A program made the translations under genes and the position numbers. From Erwinia tasmaniensis Et1/99 (GTDB taxonomy: Bacteria > Pseudomonadota > Gammaproteobacteria > Enterobacterales > Enterobacteriaceae), in assembly GCF_000026185.1 (NCBI RefSeq), contig NC_010694.1, forward strand, positions 1,612,001 to 1,676,000: a stretch of 64,000 nucleotides of DNA, written 5' to 3'. Of this stretch, positions 16,923 through 25,145 are shown piece after piece. Positions within the stretch are counted from its first letter, which is position 1. Each line of letters starts with the position of its first letter. The notes below the pieces were generated by a model. The model was not told the origin of the DNA, ran no database searches, and was given only the letters and a program-made list of their open reading frames with translations.

Positions 16923-18215
16923 ATGGCAAAAAAAACTGACGAGGTGGCGTCAGCTTCACGCCGCCGTTTACTCAAGGGAGTGGGCATTCTTAGCGGTGCC
17001 CTGGCGGTAGCCGGCGGCTGCCCTGCACATGCTGCAACGTCCGGTCGTGACGACAAAAGCGCCTCACCGGGAACGCAGTCACCCGGCGCCCGTGAGGAGC
17101 GCCAGCCGTTTTATGGCGCGCATCAGGCCGGGATCACCACGCCGCAGCAGGCGGCGATGATGCTGGTGGCGTTTGATGTATTGGCCAGTGATAAGGCCGG
17201 TCTTGAACGTTTATTCCGGCTGCTGACCGCACGAATTGACTTTCTTACCACCGGTGGGAAAGCGCCGCCGGTCACTAATCCGCAGCTTCCACCGATGGAT
17301 TCCGGCATTCTGGGCGAAGATATCTGGCCGGATAACCTGACCATGACCGTTTCTGTCGGCAGTTCGCTGTTTGATGAACGTTTCGGTTTGGAGGCGTTGA
17401 AACCGCTGAAGCTTCAGCCTATGACGCGCTTCCCGAACGATGCGCTGGATGCCAGCCTGTGTCACGGCGACCTGCTGCTGCAAATTTGCGCAAACACCAA
17501 CGACACGGTAATCCATGCGCTGCGCGATATTATCAAGCATTCGCCGGATCTGCTTAGCGTACGCTGGCGACGTGAAGGATTCATTTCCAATCATGCGGCG
17601 CGCAGTAGGGGCAAAGAAACGCCGATTAATCTGTTGGGCTTTAAGGACGGCACCGCCAATCCTGACACGGCCGACGGCGGGTTAATGGATGATATTCTTT
17701 GGGTCAGTAAAGAGCAGGGCGAGCCCGCGTGGACGGTCGGCGGCAGCTATCAGGCCGCGCGTATCATTCAGTTCCGCGTCGAGTTCTGGGATCGTACCCC
17801 GCTGCGCGAACAGCAGACGATCTTTGGTCGCGAGAAGCACAGCGGGGCACCGTTAGGCATGCAGATGGAGCATGACGTGCCGGACTATGCCAGCGATCCC
17901 GCAGGGGATACCATTCCGCTGGATGCGCATATCCGTCTCGCAAATCCGCGTACCGCACAAACCCAGAGCAGCCTGCTGCTGCGCCGTGGATACAGCTATT
18001 CGCTCGGCGTGTCGAATTCCGGCCAGCTGGAAATGGGGCTGCTGTTTATCTGCTATCAGCATGATTTGGAAAAAGGCTTTATTGCGGTGCAGAAACGGTT
18101 AAATGGTGAAGCGCTGGAAGAGTATATCAAGCCTGTCGGCGGGGGCTATTTTTTTGCCCTGCCGGGAGTGGCCGATGACCAACATTATCTGGCGCAGGGA
18201 CTGCTCTCATCCTGA
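16923..18215 (+). CDS. efeB: Dye-decolourising haem peroxidase EfeB, Tat-exported
   Basis: EfeB is a DyP-type haem peroxidase exported folded to the periplasm, where it supports EfeUOB iron uptake, probably by oxidising Fe(II). This 430-residue protein has a twin-arginine signal ([21 protein letters not shown]). It also has the DyP hallmark GFKDGTANP (GxxDG, distal Asp) near residue 240 and the C-terminal [19 protein letters not shown] region; the proximal haem ligand is expected in the [11 protein letters not shown] to EHDVPDYA part. It starts 6 bp after efeO and closes the operon. E. coli EfeB is 423 residues. Confidence 0.96.
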   Translation: MAKKTDEVASASRRRLLKGVGILSGALAVAGGCPAHAATSGRDDKSASPGTQSPGAREERQPFYGAHQAGITTPQQAAMMLVAFDVLASDKAGLERLFRLLTARIDFLTTGGKAPPVTNPQLPPMDSGILGEDIWPDNLTMTVSVGSSLFDERFGLEALKPLKLQPMTRFPNDALDASLCHGDLLLQICANTNDTVIHALRDIIKHSPDLLSVRWRREGFISNHAARSRGKETPINLLGFKDGTANPDTADGGLMDDILWVSKEQGEPAWTVGGSYQAARIIQFRVEFWDRTPLREQQTIFGREKHSGAPLGMQMEHDVPDYASDPAGDTIPLDAHIRLANPRTAQTQSSLLLRRGYSYSLGVSNSGQLEMGLLFICYQHDLEKGFIAVQKRLNGEALEEYIKPVGGGYFFALPGVADDQHYLAQGLLSS

Positions 18216-18742
18216 ATTAATGAGCGGATTACGGGTAATTCGCTCATCTACCGTCGACTCATACTTCTATAATTACCCGCCATTACTGGTTAAAATAACG
18301 CCATTCGGTGGGTGGGTACAGTCTGAAAATAATTATAATAAACTGATTTATAAGGTTTTATTGTTTTCGTTATATCAGTAATGAAAAAACGGTTGCATTT
18401 TTTCGCTATAATGCAGAATATGAATTTGCAGTTGTTATTCGCATAAGATATTTCATTTATGGAGAGAGCGGATGCAGAAGTCCTTTTGCGGACCACGAGT
18501 CAGATGGCGTTTCAACCCAATAGCCCGTGGGGAACCACTCTCCTCCCTCATTTTCACCTCTTTCAATATCCAACCACCATTCTGTTCTTATAGTCCTTTT
18601 CGGTGCATTGCAACGCTCCTTTGGCATGCATCTGTATCAACGGCCGTACAAGGCTTAAAAGGAAGCCACAACCTCTAAAGCGTTCACGTAATCGCGTCAA
18701 TTCAATTGATGCGGGAAATGAAACCAACTGTAAGGTGCCACT
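18216..18742. other. Gap between efeB and phoH
   Basis: A weak hairpin (GAGCG..TTAC / GTAA..CGCTC) lies at 18221-18246 and may end the efe transcript. Most of the rest is AT-rich to about 18450, with a perfect TATAAT at 18407-18412 that could be a -10 box for phoH, though no good -35 is seen. From 18472 to 18678 there is an open frame of 68 codons preceded by GGAGAGAG; its product matches nothing I know and has no clear domain. It may be a leader or chance. No convincing Pho box was found upstream of phoH. Confidence 0.4.
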
Positions 18743-19531
18743 ATGGGAAGACAGAAAGCAGTGATCAAAGCGCGTCGTGAAGCTAAACGTGTCCTTCGTA
18801 GCGATTCACGCAGCCATCGTCAGCGCGAAGAAGAATCGGTCACCTCGCTGGTGCAGATGGGCGGGTTAGACTCAATCGGTATGGCGCGTGACAGTCGTGA
18901 CCATTCGCCAATTGAAGCCAGAAACGACGCCCAGGCGCACTATCTTAACGCCATAGAAAGCAAGAAATTGATCTTCGCCACCGGCGAAGCAGGCTGTGGT
19001 AAAACCTGGATTAGCGCCGCAAAAGCCGCCGAGGCCCTGATACATAAGGACGTTGACAGGATCATCGTCACGCGTCCGGTCTTGCAGGCGGATGAGGATT
19101 TGGGATTCCTGCCGGGCGATATCTCCGAGAAATTTGCCCCTTACTTCCGACCCGTCTATGACGTCCTGGTCAAACGTCTGGGGTCTTCCTTTATGCAGTA
19201 CTGCCTGCGTCCTGAAATCGGTAAGGTGGAAATTGCACCCTTTGCCTACATGCGCGGCCGCACTTTCGAAAACGCGGTGGTGATCCTTGATGAGGCGCAG
19301 AACGTGACCGCTGCGCAAATGAAAATGTTCTTGACCAGGCTGGGGGAGAACGTGACGGTGATTGTGAACGGCGATATTACCCAGTGTGATTTGCCTGCTC
19401 ACGTCCAGTCCGGTCTTAATGATGCACTGGCGCGCTTCACCGAAGATGACATGGTGGGCGTGGTTCGTTTTAATAAACAGGACTGCGTGCGTTCCGAACT
19501 GTGCCAGCGGGCGCTGCTTGCCTACGATTAA
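18743..19531 (+). CDS. phoH: PhoH-family ATPase
   Basis: PhoH is a cytoplasmic P-loop ATPase of the superfamily 1-like PhoH group, induced by phosphate starvation in E. coli; its cellular job is still unclear. This 262-residue protein has a basic N-terminus (MGRQKAVIKARREAKRVLR), Walker A GEAGCGKT near residue 80 and Walker B VVILDEAQN near 179, followed by the Q-loop-like VNGDITQCDLP. Apart from its last third it is nearly the same as E. coli PhoH. It follows efeB as in E. coli, but the pga genes that come next there are missing. Confidence 0.93.
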   Translation: MGRQKAVIKARREAKRVLRSDSRSHRQREEESVTSLVQMGGLDSIGMARDSRDHSPIEARNDAQAHYLNAIESKKLIFATGEAGCGKTWISAAKAAEALIHKDVDRIIVTRPVLQADEDLGFLPGDISEKFAPYFRPVYDVLVKRLGSSFMQYCLRPEIGKVEIAPFAYMRGRTFENAVVILDEAQNVTAAQMKMFLTRLGENVTVIVNGDITQCDLPAHVQSGLNDALARFTEDDMVGVVRFNKQDCVRSELCQRALLAYD

Positions 19532-19583
19532 CCTGCTTGTCCGCTTCGGGGCAGCTGAACAGCTATCGCTCCCCTGACATTAA

Positions 19584-19613
19584 AAGCCCGGCAGTGCCGG
19601 GCTTCTTTGTTTT
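19584..19613. terminator. Bidirectional terminator between phoH and the nitroreductase gene
   Basis: AAGCCCGGC and GCCGGGCTT form a perfect stem with a 3-base loop; T-rich tails lie on both strands between the convergent genes. Confidence 0.85.
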
Positions 19614-20352
19614 ATTTGTTAACGCCAAACCCCTGTTTGAGGATCGCTGACTGTACTAGCGGGAAGTAGATATGTTGATAATAGCTGGCCGTATTGTTGC
19701 CCCAGTTTTCACCATCTTCACGTCCGTTTTGCTGCCAGTGACCCGTGAGCACGCGGTTGTAGGCCCTGATCACCTCCGGCAGCTGGCTCGCATCATAGCG
19801 CTCATCATGGCGGAAGCCCGCCAGCGACATGCGCGGCTTTTCCACCGCGGGGCTGTCGACATAGCCAAGCACCACGCCTGCTACCGGGAAGGTAAGCTCG
19901 GGCAGTTGCAGCAGTTCAATCATCGCTTCAGGATCGCGGCGGATGCCGCCAATCGGCACGATGCCAAGACCGTGTGAACGCGCGGCGGTCATTAGCGCAC
20001 CCAGTGCGATACCCACATCGGTCGAGCCGGAGATCAGGCTTTCAATGCTTTCATGGGCAATCTGTTTTTTACCCTCAGCGGCAATGCCCTGCTGGCTTTT
20101 ATACATGTCCAGTACCACGGTGATAAATACCGGGGCTTGTGCAATCCACGCCTGGCCACCCGCCAGCTCAGCAATGCGCGCGCGGGTTACCGCATCGCGT
20201 ACCACTACCAGTGAAACCTGTTGTGAATTGACCGATGTCGGCGCGCGCCAGGCTGCTTCAATAATGTCATCCAGCACTGATTCAGGGACAGGTTTATCAA
20301 GATAGCTGCGGTCGCTGCGATGGCTTTTTAGTAATTGGGTTATTTCATTCAT
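19612..20352 (-). CDS. Nitroreductase, NfsA/FRP-like flavoprotein
   Basis: This 246-residue FMN-dependent NAD(P)H oxidoreductase is of the oxygen-insensitive nitroreductase superfamily. HRSDRSYLDKPV at residues 10-21 is the phosphate-contacting HRSxR motif; WRAPTSVNSQQ, IVPIGGIRRD (about 150) and PVAGVVLGYVD are typical of the NfsA/FRP branch. Natural substrates may be quinones, nitroaromatics or flavins; the exact one is unknown. I chose the ATG at 20352 because the family N-terminus starts there; the longer frame adds 37 unrelated residues. It replaces the pgaABCD segment that follows phoH in E. coli. Confidence 0.85.
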   Translation of the reverse strand: MNEITQLLKSHRSDRSYLDKPVPESVLDDIIEAAWRAPTSVNSQQVSLVVVRDAVTRARIAELAGGQAWIAQAPVFITVVLDMYKSQQGIAAEGKKQIAHESIESLISGSTDVGIALGALMTAARSHGLGIVPIGGIRRDPEAMIELLQLPELTFPVAGVVLGYVDSPAVEKPRMSLAGFRHDERYDASQLPEVIRAYNRVLTGHWQQNGREDGENWGNNTASYYQHIYFPLVQSAILKQGFGVNK

Positions 20353-20463
20353 GGGATACCTGGATTGAGATGGTGGGTAGGGCTGTAGGGATAAGATAGT
20401 AAAAAATTTGCCAGAAAGGCTAGTCTGTTTGTGCGCGTCATCACTTTTTTCAGCCATCAACAA

Positions 20464-20491
20464 AAATGCCTGACCTTTCGCTCAGGCATTT
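20464..20491. terminator. Stem-loop 3' of the acyltransferase unit (left copy)
   Basis: AAATGCCTGA and TCAGGCATTT form a 10-bp perfect stem. Its loop and right arm recur at 21931-21947 on the other side of the acyltransferase gene, so the two stem-loops flank that gene. Confidence 0.65.
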
Positions 20492-20513
20492 CCTTAATCA
20501 GGGGAAGAAAAGA

Positions 20514-20567
20514 GGGGGGGGGGGCTCATGCAGTCCCTGTAGCAGCATCTTCATGAGCTGCTACAGG
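20514..20567. repeat. G11 tract and adjacent hairpin
   Basis: Eleven consecutive G residues lie at 20514-20524, followed by a perfect 11-bp stem at 20536-20567 (CCTGTAGCAGC / GCTGCTACAGG). The layout (stem-loop, then a G-rich GAGAGGGG-like run, then hairpins) resembles a degenerate unit of the tRNA-linked repeats that begin at 21955. Confidence 0.6.
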
Positions 20568-20585
20568 CACGGGTAGACGCCAGAT

Positions 20586-21593
20586 TCAGCGCGCGTAAAC
20601 GCTTTGCGCAGCCGGTTTCAGGGTAAAAAGGAAATTCAGCATGCCTCGTCGCCGCAACCAGCAAATTGCCAGCGGCAACAGCAGTGCACAGGCAAAAGCC
20701 GCAATAAATTTCAGGTCGTTAATGAACACATTTTTGCTGGTAAATTTCACGGCTTTCGCAAAGACCTGGATCGCAAGGTAGTGCGAGAGATAGAAAACAA
20801 TCGAGTTCATGCCCACGAAGTGCACCAGCTTGAGATTGGCGTACAGCGCAACAAAGATAAACAGCGGGATTGAGCACAGAGCCAATGGAGCCAGCAGCTG
20901 CCAGGCTACATCTCTGTTCAATACCAAATTCAGCGAAGATAAGACAATAAAGCATGCCAGAGAGGGGAGCAGTACCGATTTTTTCCCGATAAACGCCGGA
21001 ATATCGACCTGATGTTTTACCAGCATATCCCCGAGGTAGAAGAAGGTGAACAGGTAGAATGAACGGTTAATATGGTCGTTATCAAAGCCGGAGAATACGC
21101 TGCCTGTAGGAATGGCAGGCAGTAAAAAGCTGAAAGCCAGCGAAACCGGTATCACGATATAGAAAGGGACCTTACGCACCCAGGGGATAATCAGGAAAAA
21201 GATGAAAAGAGAATGCAGGAACCAGGTAATATCGCCACCACCGGTCAAGTGCGAAAGGATAATGTTTGTCGGTGACTGGGGGTTATTTGAGACAGAGCTA
21301 AATAATAGTTTTAGTCCGCCATAGATAGCCACCCAAATAATAAAAGGGTAGAGAATGCTTTTCACTTTATTTTTAACAAACAGGTTGAAGCCTTTTTTCA
21401 GGCCGCTCTCAACGAAGAGTCCTGAAACAAAGAACATCAAGCCCAGCCTGACCGGACTGAGCAGGTGGTTAACGGTTTCTGTTACGCCTGTGAGATGTCC
21501 TGCATTGCCATTAACTGCAATAGTGCTGTGTAAAAAAATAACGGCAAGCACACTCATCCCACGCAGGTTATCGACCCACGTCAGTCGGTTCAT
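20586..21593 (-). CDS. Acyltransferase family 3 membrane protein (second copy)
   Basis: This 335-residue protein has about ten transmembrane segments. The start MNRLTWVDNLRGMSVLAVIFLHSTI and PVRLGLMFFVSGLFVESGL are the family signature, with the catalytic-type His in FLHST. The family transfers acyl groups onto extracytoplasmic glycans; the target here is unknown. It is only distantly similar to the product of 7591-8685. Codon use is more AT-rich than the conserved genes nearby, and it is flanked by the same stem-loop on both sides, which suggests it arrived as a cassette. No E. coli counterpart occurs at this position. Confidence 0.82.
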   Translation of the reverse strand: MNRLTWVDNLRGMSVLAVIFLHSTIAVNGNAGHLTGVTETVNHLLSPVRLGLMFFVSGLFVESGLKKGFNLFVKNKVKSILYPFIIWVAIYGGLKLLFSSVSNNPQSPTNIILSHLTGGGDITWFLHSLFIFFLIIPWVRKVPFYIVIPVSLAFSFLLPAIPTGSVFSGFDNDHINRSFYLFTFFYLGDMLVKHQVDIPAFIGKKSVLLPSLACFIVLSSLNLVLNRDVAWQLLAPLALCSIPLFIFVALYANLKLVHFVGMNSIVFYLSHYLAIQVFAKAVKFTSKNVFINDLKFIAAFACALLLPLAICWLRRRGMLNFLFTLKPAAQSVYAR

Positions 21594-21916
21594 TATTTAC
21601 CTCATTAAAATTTAAATTAAAAAAATCGCAGGCCATCCGCTGGCGTGGATTTAATTCCAATTATGAACAGGTTGCTAATATATTCTCATGATTATACATA
21701 TTGCAGAGGGTAATAAAACGTATTTGAATAAAACCCAGGTAAATTGAGATTTTAGCTATGCTGTTGTTGATTTTTTACTGGGACTTTTCCCGTGTTAATA
21801 TTATCTATCCGTTGTCTTATTATCACGTGGGGTGAATAGCCAATGGTACTGGAGCGCGGCATTCTGGCTGTCTGTTAAGAAATAAACGCGTCATTCTCAC
21901 GCTCGGGAAAAGAGCA
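21594..21916. other. AT-rich upstream region of the second acyltransferase
   Basis: No gene is seen. The region is AT-rich and presumably holds the minus-strand promoter of the acyltransferase gene, but no clear -35/-10 pair stood out. Confidence 0.4.
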
Positions 21917-21952
21917 AAAAAATGCCCGAACTTTCGCTCAGGCATTTTTTTT
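21917..21952. terminator. Stem-loop with T-tail (right copy)
   Basis: AAAAAATGCC pairs with GGCATTTTTT; the loop CGAACTTTCGCTCA is nearly the same as in the stem-loop at 20464-20491. T-runs on both strands make it a likely bidirectional terminator. Confidence 0.75.
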
Positions 21953-21954
21953 AA

Positions 21955-22581
21955 TAGGGTGAGAGGGGGGGATCACTCGCTGACTACTCGTCTCATCCAT
22001 GAGACTCGCCCTTCGGGCCGACGCAAGCGTCGTTCAAAAACGTTCCCGACGTGTTTGTCCCTGTGCCCCGCCCTGGCGGGCAGCCTGCGGCTGTGCAAAA
22101 CGGCCGTCCTGCCGTTTTGTCGAACCCTGCGAGGGTTCTTCACGCCCTCTCTCATCCGGGGAACAGGCACAAAAAAAGCCCGAACGTGAATTCGGGCTTT
22201 CTCTTTAAATAGGGTGGTGAGAGAGGGGGATCACGGGGCACATCCCTGTGCCCCGCCCTGGCGGGCAGCCTGCGGCTGTGTAAAACGGCCGTCCTGCCGT
22301 TTTGTCGACCCCTGGCGAGGGTTCTTCACGCCCTCTCTCATCCGGGGAACAGGCACAAAAAAGCCCGAACGTGAATTCGGGCTTTCTCTTTAAATAGGGT
22401 GGTGAGAGAGGGGGATCACGGGGCACATCCCTGTGCCCCGCCCTGGCGGGCAGCCTGCGGCTGTGCAAAACGGCCGTCCTGCCGTTTTGTCGAACCCTGC
22501 GAGGGTTCTTCACGCCCTCTCTCATCCGGGGAACAGGCACAAAAAAAGCCCGAACGTGAATTCGGGCTTTCTCTTTAAATA
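21955..22581 (-). repeat. tRNA-linked hairpin repeat array A (three units)
   Basis: Three units run downstream of the tRNA-Ser gene at 22582-22669, approximately 22398-22581, 22213-22397 and 21955-22212. Each ends (on the plus strand, begins) with GGTGGTGAGAGAGGGG, the last bases of the tRNA gene. Units 2 and 3 are about 185 bp and nearly identical. Each holds a run of perfect hairpins: GGGGCACA/TGTGCCCC, AAAACGG/CCGTTTT, GAACCCT/AGGGTTC, and a strong terminator AAAGCCCGAA/TTCGGGCTTT whose T-run faces away from the tRNA. Unit 1 is longer and carries other hairpins (GTCTCAT/ATGAGAC, GACGC/GCGTC). The layout recalls the rtT repeats after E. coli tyrT, which also contain the tRNA 3' end. The open frames here are artefacts of the repeats. 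Confidence 0.85.
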
Positions 22582-22669
22582 TGGTGGTGAGAGAGGGGTT
22601 CGAACCCTCGATACGTTGCCGTATACACACTTTCCAGGCGTGCTCCTTCAGCCACTCGGACACCTCACC
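22582..22669 (-). tRNA. serX: tRNA-Ser (anticodon GGA), copy 1
   Basis: This 88-nt minus-strand gene starts GGTGAGG and ends TCTCACC-ACCA, so CCA is encoded. The acceptor stem pairs over 7 bp with one G-T. The anticodon loop CTGGAAA gives GGA, reading UCC and UCU. The long variable arm of class II tRNAs (GTGTGTATACGGCAACGTATC) and the T-loop GTTCGAACC are present. It is near-identical to E. coli serX, which also lies near ghrA. A terminator hairpin follows within about 40 bp, and an identical gene lies at 24828-24915. Confidence 0.97.
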
Positions 22670-22707
22670 ATATTGTTTCTGCCAACCGCTGGGGCTGACG
22701 GGGCGCT

Positions 22708-22736
22708 ACTATAGGCAGTAGCGGCGAGCCGGTCAA
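22708..22736 (-). promoter_or_regulatory. Promoter of tRNA-Ser copy 1
   Basis: On the minus strand TTGACC is followed after exactly 17 bases by TATAGT and a GC-rich discriminator GCGCCCCG, the form expected of stringently controlled stable-RNA promoters. Confidence 0.85.
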
Positions 22737-22810
22737 GCAGTATTTTCCCCCCGGACGGGCGTTCGCCTAACTCCTAAGCAACCAGTCAGTCCGGCGGCGC
22801 GCGCGGCGCG

Positions 22811-22846
22811 TTGTCATTTTTTTGTCACTGGTCTGACACGTAAATG
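22811..22846 (+). promoter_or_regulatory. Pho box and -10 region of phoA
   Basis: TTGTCAT (22811-22817), four T residues and TTGTCAC (22822-22828) form the two 7-bp direct repeats of a PhoB box. TAAATG at 22841-22846, 12 bp later, is a plausible -10. This predicts induction of phoA by phosphate starvation. Confidence 0.87.
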
Positions 22847-22912
22847 AAGCAGTTGTATCGCAGACTGACCCCCTGAAATATTTCGCAAAATTTATTCACG
22901 GAGATCGCTGAT

Positions 22913-24316
22913 ATGAAACAAAAAGTCTTTGCTCTTTCAATAATGACGTCATTGATCTGTTCTTCGGCCGTGGCCGATATCGCCACCTGGCACCGCGCCG
23001 CACAGGGTGATATTACCCAGCCGGGCGGCGCTCGTCGTCTTGACAGCGATCAGACCGCAGCGATTAAGGCCGCGCTGAGCAATAGCAGAGCAAAAAATGT
23101 CATTTTGTTGATTGGTGATGGCATGGGTGATTCGGAGATCACCGCCGCGCGTAACTATGCTGAAGGGGCCGGCGGCTTCTTTAAAGGTATCGACGCGCTG
23201 CCGCTCACGGGGCAGTACACCCATTATGCGCTGGATAAGAAAACCCACAAACCTGAGTACGTGACGGATTCCGCAGCATCGGCGACCGCCTGGGCGACCG
23301 GAGTGAAATCCTACAATGGGGCCATTGGGGTCGATGTCACTGGCAAGGATCATCCAACGCTGCTTGAGCTGGCGAAGGCAGCAGGCAGGGCAACCGGCAA
23401 TGTGTCTACCGCCGAGCTGGAAGACGCCACGCCAGCGGCGCAGATTGCACATGTGACCTCACGTAAATGCTATGGCCCGGTGAAAACCAGCGAGTTGTGT
23501 CCAGGCAATGCGCTGGAGAAAGGCGGGAAGGGCTCGATAGCCGAGCAGCTGTTGAATGCGCGGGCAGACGTTACTTTTGGCGGCGGTGGAAAAACCTTCG
23601 CGGAGACGGCGCGCGGCGGAGAATGGCAGGGTAAGACCCTGGAAGAACAGGCGAAGCTGCGCGGCTATCAGCTGGTCAGCGACCTTGACGGGATGAATTC
23701 TTTAACTAACGCCAATAATGAAAAGCCGGTGCTTGGGCTGTTTGCCGACGGCAATATGCCGGTGCGTTGGAAAGGGCCGAAGGCCAGTTATCACGGTAAT
23801 CTCGAGGGTAAGCCGGTCACCTGTGAAGTTAACGCCGAACGCCCGGCGTCTACGCCGACTCTCGCACAGATGACCGATAAAGCCATTACGCTATTGAGCA
23901 GCCATACGCAGGGCTTCTTCCTGCAGGTTGAGGGAGCCTCAATTGATAAGCAGGATCATGCGGCAAATCCGTGTGGGCAGATCGGCGAAACGGTCGATTT
24001 GGATGAGGCGGTGCAGAAGGCGCTGGAGTTTGCCCGTAAGGACGGTAATACCCTGGTGATCGTCACCGCCGACCATGCCCACTCCAGCCAGATTATTTCT
24101 AACGACAGCAAGGCTCCTGGCCTGACGCAAACGCTGATCACCAAAGATGGCAGCCCTATGACCATCAGCTATGGTAATTCGGAAGAAGAATCACAGGGAC
24201 ATACCGGCACGCAGCTAAGAATTGCTGCCTATGGCCCACACGCGGCGAATGTCGTGGGGCTGACTGATCAGACGGATCTGTTCTATACCATTAAAGCGGC
24301 GCTGGGGATCGAGTAA
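22913..24316 (+). CDS. phoA: Periplasmic alkaline phosphatase PhoA
   Basis: PhoA hydrolyses phosphate monoesters in the periplasm to supply phosphate. This 467-residue protein has a signal peptide ([21 protein letters not shown]), the metal-site segment [12 protein letters not shown], the nucleophile motif [14 protein letters not shown] with the catalytic Ser, and later metal ligands in [10 protein letters not shown] and TADHAHS and in QGHTGTQ. Four Cys residues can form the two usual disulfides. Length is near E. coli PhoA (471). It is transcribed against the surrounding tRNA-Ser genes and sits exactly between the two tRNA-repeat blocks, away from its E. coli partner psiF; this looks like a captured cargo gene. 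A Pho box lies upstream. Confidence 0.96.
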   Translation: MKQKVFALSIMTSLICSSAVADIATWHRAAQGDITQPGGARRLDSDQTAAIKAALSNSRAKNVILLIGDGMGDSEITAARNYAEGAGGFFKGIDALPLTGQYTHYALDKKTHKPEYVTDSAASATAWATGVKSYNGAIGVDVTGKDHPTLLELAKAAGRATGNVSTAELEDATPAAQIAHVTSRKCYGPVKTSELCPGNALEKGGKGSIAEQLLNARADVTFGGGGKTFAETARGGEWQGKTLEEQAKLRGYQLVSDLDGMNSLTNANNEKPVLGLFADGNMPVRWKGPKASYHGNLEGKPVTCEVNAERPASTPTLAQMTDKAITLLSSHTQGFFLQVEGASIDKQDHAANPCGQIGETVDLDEAVQKALEFARKDGNTLVIVTADHAHSSQIISNDSKAPGLTQTLITKDGSPMTISYGNSEEESQGHTGTQLRIAAYGPHAANVVGLTDQTDLFYTIKAALGIE

Positions 24317-24342
24317 CCGATATTTCCTGCCACAGAACAGAC

Positions 24343-24827
24343 AAAAAAGCCCGAACGTGAATTCGGGCTTTCTCTTTAAATAGGGTGGTGAGAGAGGGGG
24401 ATCACTCGCTGACTACTCGTCTCATCCATGAGACTCGCCCTTCGGGCCGACGCAAGCGTCGTTCAAAAACGTTCCCGACGTTTTTGTCCCTGTGCCCCGC
24501 CCTGGCGGGCAGCCTGCGGCTGTGCAAAACGGCCGTCCTGCCGTTTTGTCGACCCTGGCGAGGGTTCTTCACACCCTCTCTCATCCGGGGAACAGGCACA
24601 AAAAAAGCCCGAACGTGAATTCGGGCTTTCTCTTTGAATATGGTGGTGAGAGAGGGGGATCACGGGGCACGTCCCTGTGCCCCGCCCTGGCAGGCAGCCT
24701 GCGGCTGTGCAAAACGGCCGTCCTGCCGTTTTGTCGAACCCTGGCGAGGGTTCTTCACTCCCTCTCTCACCAGGAGAATATGCACAAAAAAAAGCCCGAA
24801 CGTGAATTCGGGCTTTCTCTTTAAATA
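24343..24827 (-). repeat. tRNA-linked hairpin repeat array B (two units)
   Basis: Downstream of the second tRNA-Ser gene lie units at about 24642-24827 and 24384-24641, preceded (on the plus strand) by a lone terminator hairpin at 24343-24374. The first matches units 2 and 3 of array A. The second matches the long unit 1, sharing its GTCTCAT and GACGC hairpins. Each again begins with the tRNA 3'-end remnant GGTGGTGAGAGAGGGG. Arrays A and B with their tRNA genes are thus a large duplication flanking phoA. Confidence 0.85.
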
Positions 24828-24915
24828 TGGTGGTGAGAGAGGGGTTCGAACCCTCGATACGTTGCCGTATACACACTTTCCAGGCGTGCTCCTTCAGCCA
24901 CTCGGACACCTCACC
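24828..24915 (-). tRNA. tRNA-Ser (anticodon GGA), copy 2
   Basis: This 88-nt gene has the same sequence as copy 1, including the GGA anticodon in CTGGAAA, the long variable arm and an encoded CCA. A terminator hairpin follows 6 bp beyond its 3' end. Downstream repeats form array B. E. coli carries two GGA tRNA-Ser genes (serW, serX) at separate places; here both copies are 2.2 kb apart. Confidence 0.97.
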
Positions 24916-24950
24916 ATATTGTTGCCGCAATCAGATTGCTGACGGGCGCT

Positions 24951-24979
24951 AATGTAAGGAAATCACCCGCGGCGGTCAA
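24951..24979 (-). promoter_or_regulatory. Promoter of tRNA-Ser copy 2
   Basis: The minus strand shows TTGACC, a 17-base spacer and TACATT, then GCGCCCG. The -35 and discriminator match copy 1, but the spacer is different, so the two promoters have diverged while the tRNA genes have not. Confidence 0.8.
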
Positions 24980-25145
24980 CCATCATTGCAGAAAATCAGG
25001 TGCGTTTAGCCATTTTTACAGCAGTCTGCTGCTTTAAACATCAATAATGCAGGTTTATCCGAGGGTTAACACAAATCTGTCTCCACCACTGGGGCGAAAG
25101 GTGCATAATGACCGGCTTATTCTGGCAGGAAAATCGAGGTTAGCG

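Noticed and set aside
20353..20463. 37-residue N-terminal extension of the nitroreductase
   Set aside because: The HRSxR family motif fits 10 residues after the ATG at 20352; the extension has no similarity and partly overlaps a region upstream of the Shine-Dalgarno.
22205..22663. 152-codon minus-strand frame through the repeat array (and a similar one at 24463-24930)
   Set aside because: It begins inside the tRNA-Ser gene and runs through hairpins and terminators; the repeated peptide simply mirrors the DNA repeat. No ribosome-binding site or domain.
24343..24827. CRISPR array
   Set aside because: Units are about 185-260 bp, nearly identical throughout, with internal hairpins and a tRNA remnant; there are no short repeats with unique spacers and no cas genes.
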